Assembly (NCBI GenBank): GCA_018268955.1 | Contig: JAFDVO010000017.1 | Coordinates: forward strand, 47,808 to 111,807 | Length of the DNA: 64,000 nt | DNA from: Acidobacteriota bacterium | GTDB lineage: Bacteria; Acidobacteriota; Vicinamibacteria; Vicinamibacterales; CAVVIG01 | Direction: 5' to 3' | Shown here: positions 16,927 to 25,184 of the stretch, piece after piece | Layout of the letters: each line of letters starts with the position of its first letter | How positions within the stretch are numbered: position 1 is the stretch's first letter | Made by a program: the position numbers and the translations under genes | The notes under the pieces: generated by a model | Told to the model about the DNA's origin: nothing | Databases searched by the model: none | Seen by the model: only the letters and a program-made list of their open reading frames with translations

Positions 16927-17724
16927 GTGTCTCTGCTCCCTCCGCTCCTGACCACTGCACTCGCCGTGGCGGCCGTCGGGTCCGGCGGCTGTGTGTCTCA
17001 GGGAGCGCTGCCCTCGTCGTTGCCGACGCCGCTCGAACGTCATATTCAGCTCGAGCGCGCGAGCCTGACGCTGCATCTCGCGCCTGCGGGCCACGCGCAC
17101 CGGAAACTGCTGCTGCTCTATGCGACGGGCGACGCCGGGTGGCGCGGCAAGGACCGGCAGGTCTTCGACGAGATGCGAAGCTGGGGCTACACCGTGGCGG
17201 GCTTCAGCTCACCCGAGTACCTCAAGCACTTGCCGACTGACGGGGGGACGGCGACACCGGCCCATGTCGGCGCGGACTTCGCGCGCATCATCGACGCGGC
17301 AGAGGGCCAGCTGCTCGCGTCACGCCACGTGCCGGTCGTGCTCGTTGGCGTGTCGCGCGGCGCGGACCTCTCGGTGGTGGCGGCCGGCCAGTCGAGCCTG
17401 CAGGATACGCTTGCGGGTGTCGTCGTGATGGGGCTGACCCGGGAAGAGGAATACGTACATCGACGGCGATCCCGTGTCGCGCTGGAACTCTATCCGTACC
17501 TGCCGCGGCTCGGCCAGCTGCCCTTGAGCGTGATTCAGTCGACGCGCGACAGCTACCTGCCGGCCAGCGACGCTCGAACCCTGTTCGGGCCCGATACCGC
17601 GCTCAGGAAGCTGCACGCGATTGGCGCCCGCAACCACAGCTTCGGCGGAGCACGTGACGTGCTCTATGCCACGCTGCGCGACTCGTTGGCCTGGGTCGAG
17701 CGGCTCAATCCTGCGGCCTCCTGA
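16927..17724 (+). CDS. VirJ/AcvB-family alpha/beta hydrolase, putative aminoacyl-PG hydrolase
   Basis: 265 residues from GTG 16927. The N-terminus is a signal or lipoprotein-type segment (GSGGC near residue 22). The VirJ signature is visible: LLYATGDAGWRGKDRQVFDEM (about 62-82), GFSSPEYL, and the nucleophile elbow VGVSRGAD (about 140-147), with a late His in GARNHSFGG. In Agrobacterium, AcvB is a periplasmic lysyl-phosphatidylglycerol hydrolase encoded with LpiA. Divergent placement from mprF supports the same role here. The start is preceded by a -10 box at leaderless spacing. Confidence 0.82.
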   Translation: MSLLPPLLTTALAVAAVGSGGCVSQGALPSSLPTPLERHIQLERASLTLHLAPAGHAHRKLLLLYATGDAGWRGKDRQVFDEMRSWGYTVAGFSSPEYLKHLPTDGGTATPAHVGADFARIIDAAEGQLLASRHVPVVLVGVSRGADLSVVAAGQSSLQDTLAGVVVMGLTREEEYVHRRRSRVALELYPYLPRLGQLPLSVIQSTRDSYLPASDARTLFGPDTALRKLHAIGARNHSFGGARDVLYATLRDSLAWVERLNPAAS

Positions 17725-17726
17725 TC

Positions 17727-18509
17727 ATGCGAGTTGTCCGCGTCATCGGTTTGGTCGCACTGCTCGCCATGGCACGCACGGCGGCAGCCGCCCCGGCGCC
17801 ACAGCGGGTCGAGCTGACGCTCCGCGGCCGCGCTCTTACCCTGGCGGTGTATCAGCCCCCGGCGGCGCCGAAGGGCACGATCATCATGGGCAGTGGTGAC
17901 GTGGGCTGGGTCGGCCTTGCGGTGTCACGCGCCCAGGCGCTGTCCGGCGCCGGCTACCTCGTGATCGGCGTCAACATGCGGGAGTACCTGTCCGCGTTCA
18001 CCACCCGTGCATCGCATCTCGAGCCCGCCGACATCCAGCATGACTTCGGGGCAGTGGCCGAGTTCCTCAGGGCACGACGGCTGCTGCCACCTCCGGTCAT
18101 CCTTTCGGGCGTGTCAGAGGGCGCGGGCATTGCGGTGGTCGCGGCGGCCTCCGCGACAAACCACGCCTGGGTGAACGGCGTCATCACGATGGGCCTGCCA
18201 CGCGTATCGGAGATCGCATGGCGGTGGTCCGACTTCACGTCGTGGATTACGAAAAAGGATGCCGACGAACCATCGGTCGACGCGCTGCAGTGGCTTCCGG
18301 CTGTCGCGCCCGTACCGCTCGTGATGCTCCAGTCAGCGAAGGATGAATACGTGTCCGAGGCCGACTACCGGGCGATGCTGGAGACGGCGCGAGAGCCGAA
18401 GCGGCAAATCCTCATTCCGGCATCGAACCATCGATTCACGGACAGGCTACCTGAGCTGAGCCACGCGTACGACGAGGCGCTCGCGTGGATAGAAACGCAG
18501 GGACGGTGA
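17727..18509 (+). CDS. Second VirJ-like secreted alpha/beta hydrolase
   Basis: 260 residues, two bases after the first VirJ-like gene. A signal peptide (about 1-22, ending AAAA) precedes an alpha/beta-hydrolase core: TIIMGSGDVGWVG (about 51-63), VIGVNMREYL, nucleophile elbow SGVSEGAG (about 130-137), the acid region near KDEYVSEADY, and His in ASNHRF. It resembles a diverged duplicate of its neighbour. Two hydrolases beside one synthase may have different lipid or leaflet specificity, which is inference. Confidence 0.78.
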   Translation: MRVVRVIGLVALLAMARTAAAAPAPQRVELTLRGRALTLAVYQPPAAPKGTIIMGSGDVGWVGLAVSRAQALSGAGYLVIGVNMREYLSAFTTRASHLEPADIQHDFGAVAEFLRARRLLPPPVILSGVSEGAGIAVVAAASATNHAWVNGVITMGLPRVSEIAWRWSDFTSWITKKDADEPSVDALQWLPAVAPVPLVMLQSAKDEYVSEADYRAMLETAREPKRQILIPASNHRFTDRLPELSHAYDEALAWIETQGR

Positions 18510-18523
18510 CGGGGAGCGTTCGG

Positions 18524-18588
18524 AAATGCACAAATGCACAAATGCAGGAATGCACAAATGCAGGAATGCAGAAATGCACAATGCACGA
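18524..18588. repeat. Octamer array AAATGCAC/GAATGCAG
   Basis: Eight units at 8-bp period follow the VirJ-like gene directly, alternating AAATGCAC, AAATGCAG, GAATGCAC and GAATGCAG. Confidence 0.88.
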
Positions 18589-18602
18589 ACGCCGTACGCG
18601 AC

Positions 18603-18641
18603 GAGGCCGGCTGCCGCAACGGTGTGCGACGAGCCGGCCTC
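18603..18641. terminator. 10-bp inverted repeat between convergent genes
   Basis: GAGGCCGGCT (18603-18612) pairs with AGCCGGCCTC (18632-18641) around a 19-nt loop. It lies between convergent genes and could serve as a bidirectional terminator, though no long T tract follows. Confidence 0.5.
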
Positions 18642-18690
18642 TTGAGCCTCAGGTCTTCCGCCGTGAGTTCTGCTTCGAACATTCCAACTG

Positions 18691-18725
18691 CTAACGTCTA
18701 ACGTCTAACGTCTAACGTCTAACGG
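18691..18725. repeat. Heptamer array CTAACGT, 5 units
   Basis: Four perfect CTAACGT units and one CTAACGG at exact 7-bp period. The rest of the 309-bp gap at 18510-18818 holds the octamer array and inverted repeat listed separately and no visible gene. Confidence 0.92.
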
Positions 18726-18818
18726 CTGCGTCTCCCGCCAGCAGCTTGCCTGTGGCCGTCGCCCCCTCGCGGCGGCGCCACACAATGCTTCCGGCTGGGA
18801 CCGGACGCAGGCGAGGGG

Positions 18819-19322
18819 TCACTGCACGCCAGCGAGGACGCGCGCGTTGTTCGCGGCCACCAAGCCCATCGCCACGTTCGAGGCGACCATGACGCCGATG
18901 GCACCGAGACGGTTGCCGCTCTTCCACATCTTCTCGGCGGCCATGATCGAGGTCGCGGCGACGCCGGCCTTCAGCGCGACGAACGCGGCGGGGTTCTTCA
19001 CGACCGGCTTCATGAGCGGGTTCGCTTCGACGGCGCCACTCTTCAGGCCGGAGAGGGTCGAATACGCGTCGTAGCCCTGGAGTGCGGCAGAGGCCGCATA
19101 GAGGGCCGGCAGCACACTCGGCCGACGGAACCGGGCTTCGACGGACGTGGAGAAGTTCGGTGGGAACTGCGCCGGCTCCGCGGCGGCTGCGGCTGCCGTG
19201 GCCGCTGCCAGTGTCGCCGCCGAGAGGTCCAGCGCGGGCGTCGTTCCGGGGCCGTCCGCGGCGAACGCGGGTGCTGCGACGAGGAACGATGCGAGGAGCG
19301 AAGCCGCGAGGGTGCGACGCAT
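18819..19322 (-). CDS. Secreted/membrane protein with DUF5658-like core
   Basis: 167 residues. A signal peptide (about 1-21, ending AFA-A) is followed by an Ala-rich linker and then a helical region with YDAYSTLSGLKSGAVEANPLM, followed by two hydrophobic segments (FVALKAGVAATSIMAAEKM and AIGVMVASNVAMGLVAANNA). The E-x-NPLM arrangement resembles the DUF5658 family of small membrane proteins of unknown function. Confidence 0.65.
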   Translation of the reverse strand: MRRTLAASLLASFLVAAPAFAADGPGTTPALDLSAATLAAATAAAAAAEPAQFPPNFSTSVEARFRRPSVLPALYAASAALQGYDAYSTLSGLKSGAVEANPLMKPVVKNPAAFVALKAGVAATSIMAAEKMWKSGNRLGAIGVMVASNVAMGLVAANNARVLAGVQ

Positions 19323-19625
19323 GAGCCTGTTCTCCTGAAAAGCCCGGGCGCCTCATGCACCCGTCGCCGGCCAGAAGAGCGAGGTCGATGCCGTCTTTCT
19401 CGTGTCGCGATGGTCCGTTTGTTGCCGGTGTCGTAACGGTTCTGCACGCCGGAGGTGCGCGCACGTGCGCCAGACGCGCACGCTCGGAGTGTGCGCGCGC
19501 ACACTCCGCACGGTGCCACACACGACGCGCACCGCACACACAGCCGAGGTGGCGAACGGCCTGAAGGAAAGGACGACACGCGCCGCTGTGGGGCGCGCTT
19601 CCCGAAAGTGGAAAGCGGACGGGCG
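19323..19625. other. 303-bp gap with a 24-bp perfect palindrome
   Basis: No credible gene. At 19485-19508 each half is CGGAGTGTGCGC and its reverse complement, with no loop, flanked upstream by a GTGCGCGCAC run. It lies about 165 bp upstream of the minus-strand gene starting at 19322 and could be an operator or a cruciform-forming site. Confidence 0.6.
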
Positions 19626-20165
19626 CTACCGCACGCGGTAGTTTGCCATCGCCCCGTCGTCCTGCGTGGTGTTGTCGACCTCGAACGCGAAGTCCGGATC
19701 GCTCGTAGAGCGGCGGACCGCGATGAGATCGTCCGGGTGCCAGTCGGCGACGGCGAAGTGCTGCCGCGGATCCATGTCCCACCGCGAGCCGTCCTCGAGG
19801 GTGACCTGCACACCTCCCGGCGCAACCGAACGGATGTAGTGCCCGGCCCCAATGGCTCCGTAGTTCTGGCTGTACTTCGACTCACTGGAGACGAGCGACA
19901 GGCGCAGGTCACCGCTGGTGAGCCGGATGAATACGGCCTTCCCCTCAACGGCGTATTGCACCGCCTTGCCGCTCTCCACCGTGACCACCAGCTGGCTGTC
20001 TCCAGGGCCTGTGGCTTCAGCGGTGATCAGGTCGCGGGCCGTCTCGATGACGTAGGTCTGCCCCTCGTGCCGGACCCAGGTCCCGTTCTTCCACGCGTGT
20101 TCCGCGGCAGAGCTGACGACGAGCAGCATGGCTGTGAGGAGAGCGGTGGCAGGAGCGGAGCGCAT
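19626..20165 (-). CDS. Secreted hypothetical protein
   Basis: Start at 20165 (MRSAPATALL) gives 179 residues. A signal peptide (about 1-22, ending SSAAE) is followed by a beta-rich domain: AWKNGTWVRHEGQTYVIET, a KAVFIRLTSGDLRLSLVSSES repeat, and VQVTLEDGSRWDMDPRQHFAVADW. I recognise no family. It is divergent from the DUF2231-Rieske gene across 57 bp, with a CATACT hexamer seven nt before its start. Confidence 0.65.
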   Translation of the reverse strand: MRSAPATALLTAMLLVVSSAAEHAWKNGTWVRHEGQTYVIETARDLITAEATGPGDSQLVVTVESGKAVQYAVEGKAVFIRLTSGDLRLSLVSSESKYSQNYGAIGAGHYIRSVAPGGVQVTLEDGSRWDMDPRQHFAVADWHPDDLIAVRRSTSDPDFAFEVDNTTQDDGAMANYRVR

Positions 20166-20222
20166 GTCGATCAGTATGCGCCAGCGCTGGTGCTGGCGTT
20201 GGCATTGCACTGGGCCCCACGC

Positions 20223-21020
20223 ATGAGAAGCCGCGCGCACGTCAATGGACATCCGATCCATCCGATGCTCATCCCGTTCCCTTTCGCGTACCTGTTCGGG
20301 GCGGTGTGCCTGGATGCGGCTGCGACGCTGGCGAACCGTCCACGGTGGTACTCGACGGCGCGCCACATGCGCGCGCTGGGCATTGGCAGCGCGCTCGTGG
20401 CGGCGGTGCCCGGCATCATCGACTACTTCCTTGCGGTGCCGCCGAACAGCTCGGCCTCGTCGCGCGCCACGTGGCACGGGGCGGCGAACCTGTCGGCCGT
20501 GACGTTGATGTCAGCGGTGGCGGCGTCGCGTCGCGACGACACACCCCCGCGGTCGTGGGAGATGGCCGCGCAGGTTGCGGCCGCCGGGCTGATGTCGATG
20601 GCTGGATACCTGGGTGGGACGCTGGTGTACCGCAACCAAATCGGCGTCGATCACCGGCACGCCGATGCGGGCCAGTGGCAGGAGCAGTACCTGCCGCCGG
20701 CGAACGATGAGGAGGTCGACGCGGGCACGTCGGCGGATCTCGCGGTGAACCAGATGCGGCTGCTGCACGTCGGCGACCGGCGTGTCGTGGTGGCGCGAAC
20801 CGAAGACGGCGTGGTCGCATTCGACGATCGCTGCACGCACAGGGGTGGGCCGCTGTCGGATGGCACGCTGGCCTGCGGCGTCGTCCAGTGCCCGTGGCAC
20901 GGCTCGCAGTTCGACGTGCGCAGCGGACGTGTCGCATCCGGGCCGGCCGAGCAGCCCATCGGGGTGCACCACGTCCGCGAAGAGCACGGCCGCCTGTATC
21001 TCCGCCTCGCGAGTTCCTGA
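20223..21020 (+). CDS. DUF2231 membrane domain fused to a Rieske [2Fe-2S] domain
   Basis: ATG 20223 gives 265 residues. The N-terminal DUF2231 part (about 1-140) has four membrane segments, starting with HPIHPMLIPFPFAYLFGAVC. A linker leads to a C-terminal Rieske ferredoxin domain (about 165-262) with the cluster ligands in CTHRGGPL and CPWHGSQFD, C-x-H then C-x2-H. Such fusions are membrane-tethered electron carriers or small-molecule redox partners of unknown pathway. The domain order and intact ligands are seen directly. Confidence 0.87.
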   Translation: MRSRAHVNGHPIHPMLIPFPFAYLFGAVCLDAAATLANRPRWYSTARHMRALGIGSALVAAVPGIIDYFLAVPPNSSASSRATWHGAANLSAVTLMSAVAASRRDDTPPRSWEMAAQVAAAGLMSMAGYLGGTLVYRNQIGVDHRHADAGQWQEQYLPPANDEEVDAGTSADLAVNQMRLLHVGDRRVVVARTEDGVVAFDDRCTHRGGPLSDGTLACGVVQCPWHGSQFDVRSGRVASGPAEQPIGVHHVREEHGRLYLRLASS

Positions 21021-21092
21021 GACGTCTCACGTCCACGTCGGACGTCTCAACGTGTCAGCAACGTCTCGAGGCGAGTCCCGAGTCCCCAGCGC
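21021..21092. repeat. Degenerate ACGTCTC-type heptamers
   Basis: GACGTCT, CACGTCC, ACGTCGG, ACGTCTC, AACGTGT and later CGAGTCCC units begin at the base after the Rieske gene stop. Period is near seven but imperfect. Confidence 0.65.
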
Positions 21093-21119
21093 GACCCGCG
21101 TGATAGGCTGTGCGCTGAC

Positions 21120-22220
21120 ATGCGCAACGCCCCAGCCTGGCTGCTCGCCGCGTTCCTCGCCCTGCCCTCGGTTACGTCTGCGCAGGCGGGAGCGCCGACC
21201 CGCGAGCCGTCCGCTCCCACCGCCGACCAGGAGTCCGTCCTGCGGGAAGGCATCGAGCTGCATGACAAGGGAGAGTTCGACCAGGCAATCGCGAAGTACA
21301 ACGAGGTACTGGCGAAGAGCCCGGGCAACGTCACCGCGCTCTTCGAACTCGCCTATTCCTATCTCGCCAAGCGCGACTTCGCCCAGAGCTTCGCGACAGC
21401 ACAGAAAGGTGCGGAGTACACGTCAGACCTGCTGCCGATGTTCTACGACCTGATGGCCTCGTCGCTCGATGGTGAGGGGAAACCCGAGCAGGCCATCGAG
21501 ATGTACCGGAAGGGGCTGGCGCTGGCACCGGATGCCGCGCAGTTGTACTTCAACATGGCGGTCACCTACCGCGAGAGCCTCAACAGGCCGGACGAAGCGC
21601 GGGCCGCACTCGAACACGCGGCGGCGCTCGACCCGATGCATCCCGGCGCGCACCTGCTTCTCGGACAACTCCTCCAGTCGAGCGGCTACCCCACGCCGGC
21701 ATTCCTCGCGTTGTCAACGTTCCTGCTGCTGGATCCTGGAGGCGCACAGGGGCTGCAGGGGTACGGGCTCTGGCGGGCCGTGCTCAAGGGACCCGTGGCC
21801 GCAGTGCCTGACTACGTCGGGCCGGACGCCGGGATGCGCACCAATCGTCCGACGGCATCGCAGAAGACCGACCAGGGCGACTTCGGGGCCTTCGAGTCGC
21901 AGTTGCCGGCGTCGTACACGGCCTTCATGCGGAAGCTCGATGGCGGCACGCCTGAGATTCAGGCGCTCGTCGCGCAGGTCGACCAGTTGCTCGCGACGCT
22001 GCCGAAGACGCAGGCCGGCACGACGGCTCCGTCGTTCGTCACTCGTCACTACGTCCCCTTCTTCGTCGCCCTGAAGCAGCAGAACTTCGTCGAACCGTTC
22101 GTCTACTGGGCGAGCCAGCGAGCCCCCGTGCCCGGGGTTGTCGACTGGCTCCAGGCGAATGAACCGCGCGTGCGCGCGTTCCTCGGCTGGGCCGCGCAGT
22201 ACGAATGGCCGAAACCCTAA
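21120..22220 (+). CDS. Secreted TPR-repeat protein
   Basis: 366 residues. The signal peptide (about 1-22, SVTSAQA) precedes at least four TPR units (about 38-205): a GIELHDKGEFDQAIAKYNEVL unit, a YSYLAKRDFAQSFATAQKGA unit, PEQAIEMYRKGLALAPDAAQ, and PDEARAALEHAAALDPMHPG. The C-terminal third is non-TPR, with VTRHYVPFFVALKQQ. It is probably a periplasmic scaffold. It precedes malate synthase by 4 bp, so the two are co-transcribed, although no functional link is evident. A TAGGCT hexamer ends 10 nt before the start. Confidence 0.82.
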   Translation: MRNAPAWLLAAFLALPSVTSAQAGAPTREPSAPTADQESVLREGIELHDKGEFDQAIAKYNEVLAKSPGNVTALFELAYSYLAKRDFAQSFATAQKGAEYTSDLLPMFYDLMASSLDGEGKPEQAIEMYRKGLALAPDAAQLYFNMAVTYRESLNRPDEARAALEHAAALDPMHPGAHLLLGQLLQSSGYPTPAFLALSTFLLLDPGGAQGLQGYGLWRAVLKGPVAAVPDYVGPDAGMRTNRPTASQKTDQGDFGAFESQLPASYTAFMRKLDGGTPEIQALVAQVDQLLATLPKTQAGTTAPSFVTRHYVPFFVALKQQNFVEPFVYWASQRAPVPGVVDWLQANEPRVRAFLGWAAQYEWPKP

Positions 22221-22224
22221 CGCC

Positions 22225-24132
22225 ATGCCTGTCGCGTTGACCCGTTTGCTCGAGATTCGTGACGGCGTGCTCGAGCAGTACGCCGATGTCCTCACGCCGC
22301 AGGTTCGTGCCGCGCTGGACGCACTCGTGCCCTTCGACGGACGGCGGCGCGAGCTGATGCGCGCCCGCATCGCACGCCGGCTCGCGCGAGCGCGCGAACA
22401 CCAGCGCATCACCTTCCTCGCACCCGACGCGGTGATCGGCGGCACGACCATCCGCGTGAGCGACGCGCGTGCCGGGCGCTTCGACGGCGGCGAGGTGCCG
22501 CGCGACCTGCAGCGCCAGTGGATTCAGGGCACCGGACCTGGCGCAAAGCCGAACACCCCGCTTGCGCGGAGCATCAGGAATGTCGCGTACGCGCTGCTGT
22601 CCGGCGCCGACGGCTGGATGTTCGACGGCGAAGACGCGCTCGGCCAGCTCTCGACCATGGCGCTGGACAACCAGCGGAACCTCGCACTCGCCATCGCCCG
22701 CGCACCGATCTTCATGGACGCGGCCCGCGCGGTGGCAGACGAGATGAACGCATGGGCTGAATCATTCCTGGGTCGCCGCATCATTGCCGACTGGCGTGCG
22801 CAGCTCGAGACGACCACGGTCATCTTCCGCGCACGCGGTCTTCACCTGGACGACCGCCACATCCGGCACGCGGACCAGCGCGGCTTCTCGGCGTCGATCG
22901 TCGATGCCACGCTGTTCATCGTGAACAACCACGAGCCGCTGCGCAGCGCCGGTCGTTCGCTCGTGCTCTATCTCCCGAAGATCCAGACGGCGGACGAAGC
23001 GGCCTTGTGGAACGACATGCTCGGCGCGCTCGAGTCGCACCTCGGGCTGCCGGCGGCGTCAATCCGGACGTACGTGCTGGTCGAGCAGCTCGAAGCGTGC
23101 TTCCAGCTGATGGAGATCCGGGCCGCCCTGGCGCCGCGCTTCGTCGGCTTCAACACGGGCCGATGGGACTACATCAACAGCGTCGCCGATGCGCTCGCGT
23201 GGGATCCGTCCTTCGTGAACCCGAACATCGACGCGATCACGATGACGTACGGCTACATGCGCGCCTACGAGGATCGCGTCCGCCGCGCGGTCAACACGCC
23301 CGACCAACTCGGTCGCTGCGCGCTGTGGCAGGGCGGGATGGAGCCGAACATCCCTGTCGGATCACCCGCAGGGGTGCAGAGCGGGATGACGCGCGCCGTG
23401 GCCGGCGCCGAACGCGAACAGCGGGAAGGCGCCAGCGGCAAGTGGGTTGCCCACTGGAAAATGGTCCACATCGTTCGGCCCGTCTGGGAACGGTCCGGCG
23501 CGGACAACCAGCTCGGGCGATCGTTCCCGCCGCTCGAGTACACGGAGGACGCGGCGCAGGCGCTGACGCAGCTCGAGCCGGCCGCGCGAACCGTTCGTGG
23601 CGCGCGCGACCTCATCAGCGTGGCGCTGCAATACGGCAACGCCTTCGGTCAGGGCATGCAGGCCGCTGCCCTCAAGCCGGCCGATTTCTTCGGCAATGAC
23701 GACGTGCTCTACCTGATGGAGGACATGGCAACTGGCGAAATCCGCCTAAGCATCCTCTGGGAGTGGCTGCACAAGGGCGCTGCGCTGACGCAGCACGATG
23801 AGCCGGCCGGCGTGCAGGCGGGCGACCTCTTCACCGCCGCGCTGTTTCGCCGCCTGCTCGATGAGGAATACGAGAAGCTGCAGCGCGCATCCAACCGCGA
23901 CGTGCACGACGATTCGAAACGGACGACGCTGCCGATTGCGCGCACGATCGTCGAGACGTACGTGCTCGAGCCGACGAAGCTGCCCTGGTACATCGACCTG
24001 CTGAACGTCACGCTTGGCGTCCAGGACCTGCACGAGGCAGAGCGGCGGATCGACATGCTGCGTCGGGCCTTCGCCGACCATGGGGAACGGCTCACCGAGA
24101 ACCTCGACTTCGACGTGGCGGAGGTCTCGTAG
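22225..24132 (+). CDS. aceB: Malate synthase (AceB-like)
   Basis: ATG 22225 gives 635 residues, longer than the roughly 530 of typical malate synthase A. Core signatures are clear: LVLYLPKIQTADEAALWNDM (about 248-267), YVLVEQLEACFQLMEI and the signature FVGFNTGRWDYINS (about 306-319). The family condenses acetyl-CoA and glyoxylate in the glyoxylate shunt. The signature has GFNTG where AceB has GLNCG, so specificity for another 2-oxo acid is possible. No isocitrate lyase gene is in the window. Confidence 0.88.
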   Translation: MPVALTRLLEIRDGVLEQYADVLTPQVRAALDALVPFDGRRRELMRARIARRLARAREHQRITFLAPDAVIGGTTIRVSDARAGRFDGGEVPRDLQRQWIQGTGPGAKPNTPLARSIRNVAYALLSGADGWMFDGEDALGQLSTMALDNQRNLALAIARAPIFMDAARAVADEMNAWAESFLGRRIIADWRAQLETTTVIFRARGLHLDDRHIRHADQRGFSASIVDATLFIVNNHEPLRSAGRSLVLYLPKIQTADEAALWNDMLGALESHLGLPAASIRTYVLVEQLEACFQLMEIRAALAPRFVGFNTGRWDYINSVADALAWDPSFVNPNIDAITMTYGYMRAYEDRVRRAVNTPDQLGRCALWQGGMEPNIPVGSPAGVQSGMTRAVAGAEREQREGASGKWVAHWKMVHIVRPVWERSGADNQLGRSFPPLEYTEDAAQALTQLEPAARTVRGARDLISVALQYGNAFGQGMQAAALKPADFFGNDDVLYLMEDMATGEIRLSILWEWLHKGAALTQHDEPAGVQAGDLFTAALFRRLLDEEYEKLQRASNRDVHDDSKRTTLPIARTIVETYVLEPTKLPWYIDLLNVTLGVQDLHEAERRIDMLRRAFADHGERLTENLDFDVAEVS

Positions 24133-24154
24133 GAGCTGCCCCCGCATGCCGCGC

Positions 24155-24160
24155 TAGAAT
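24155..24160 (+). promoter_or_regulatory. -10 hexamer TAGAAT, leaderless start
   Basis: TAGAAT ends six nt before GTG 24167. Confidence 0.5.
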
Positions 24161-24166
24161 CGGGAG

Positions 24167-24439
24167 GTGACCTCCCGGGCGCGCCAGTTCCTGATCTCGT
24201 TGTTGCTCACCGCAGGCGGCATTGCGCTGTCGGCATTCGGCGGCGTGCGCGCCATCAGTGGCATGCACGGCCTCGCGGAGCAGACCAAGTTCGATCAGAC
24301 CGGCATACTGCTCTTCTCCGCAGGCGCCGCGTGCTTTTCTGTGGGCTTCATGTGGCTGATCGTCGCGCTGGTCAGGCCCTTTTTCGAAAAGCGCGAAGTC
24401 GACCACATCGTCGACGAGATGGTCAGACGGAAGAAGTAG
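24167..24439 (+). CDS. Small two-helix membrane protein
   Basis: 90 residues from GTG 24167. Two hydrophobic segments (about 8-30 and 45-70) are followed by a charged cytoplasmic tail, FFEKREVDHIVDEMVRRKK. No family recognised. The start is supported by a TAGAAT -10 box at leaderless distance. Confidence 0.6.
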   Translation: MTSRARQFLISLLLTAGGIALSAFGGVRAISGMHGLAEQTKFDQTGILLFSAGAACFSVGFMWLIVALVRPFFEKREVDHIVDEMVRRKK

Positions 24440-24463
24440 CGCGTGTTCTCCAGTCCAACTCAC

Positions 24464-24491
24464 ACGTCTCACGTCGTAAGTCCTACGTCTC
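24464..24491. repeat. Heptamer array ACGTCTC
   Basis: Units ACGTCTC, ACGTCGT, AAGTCCT, ACGTCTC. The TAG stop of the minus-strand HAD gene (plus bases 24483-24485) falls within it, so its last codons are repeat-encoded. Confidence 0.8.
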
Positions 24492-25184
24492 GCGTTCCTC
24501 GTCTCCCTTCCTCCGTATCGTTCCGCTGAGCACCTGATCGATCAGTTCCGCGACACCGTCGCCGCGCGCGCCGACGGTGACGACGTCGGCGATCTCCTTG
24601 AGCGAGGGCAGCGCGTTGCTGACGGCGACCTTCAGGCCGCACATCGCGAGGAACGCGTGATCGTTCTCCGCGTCGCCGACGGCAATCGTCTGCTCCGGGG
24701 CGATACCGATGTCCTCGAGCGCAGGGACGAGGCCGGTCGCCTTGGTGACGTTCGCCGGGAGCGCCATCACCGATCCCTTGTTGAAGATGACGTGCCACTC
24801 GAGGCCGAAGTCCCGGATCGCGGCGAGCACCGCGTGCTCGTGCGGTTCGACGGTGGCGATGATGGTCGAGCCGACCGACATCGGAATCCCTTCCCTGGTC
24901 AGGCGTGTGACCAGTGCGTCCGGCGGGGAGGGGGCGAGCTGCTGCACGCGCCCTGACGCCGTGCAGTAGAGCAGCGCGCCGTTCTCGGCGACGATGCGGT
25001 CGAAGAGCGCGGCATCAGCGAACGTGTTGAAGAGATCGGGGAGTTCGCGACCGGTGACGAGCAGCAGGCAGAGCCCGGCGTCCCTTGCCCGGCGCAAGGC
25101 GTTCAGCGTCCCGGTCGTCACCTGTCCATCGTGCGCGAGCGTGCCGTCGAAATCGGTCGCGAGTGCGCGGTACGGAAGCGCCAT
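24483..25184 (-). CDS. HAD-superfamily phosphatase (Cof/MPGP type)
   Basis: Start at 25184 gives 233 residues. Motif I is TDFDGTLA (about 9-16), motif II LLVTGREL (about 40-47), and motif IV VGDAENDHAFL near 175-185, with a cap domain between them. Type IIB Cof members dephosphorylate sugar phosphates and related metabolites in the cytoplasm. The ATG overlaps the ROK gene's stop by one base, so kinase and phosphatase are coupled. Confidence 0.86.
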   Translation of the reverse strand: MALPYRALATDFDGTLAHDGQVTTGTLNALRRARDAGLCLLLVTGRELPDLFNTFADAALFDRIVAENGALLYCTASGRVQQLAPSPPDALVTRLTREGIPMSVGSTIIATVEPHEHAVLAAIRDFGLEWHVIFNKGSVMALPANVTKATGLVPALEDIGIAPEQTIAVGDAENDHAFLAMCGLKVAVSNALPSLKEIADVVTVGARGDGVAELIDQVLSGTIRRKGDEERET

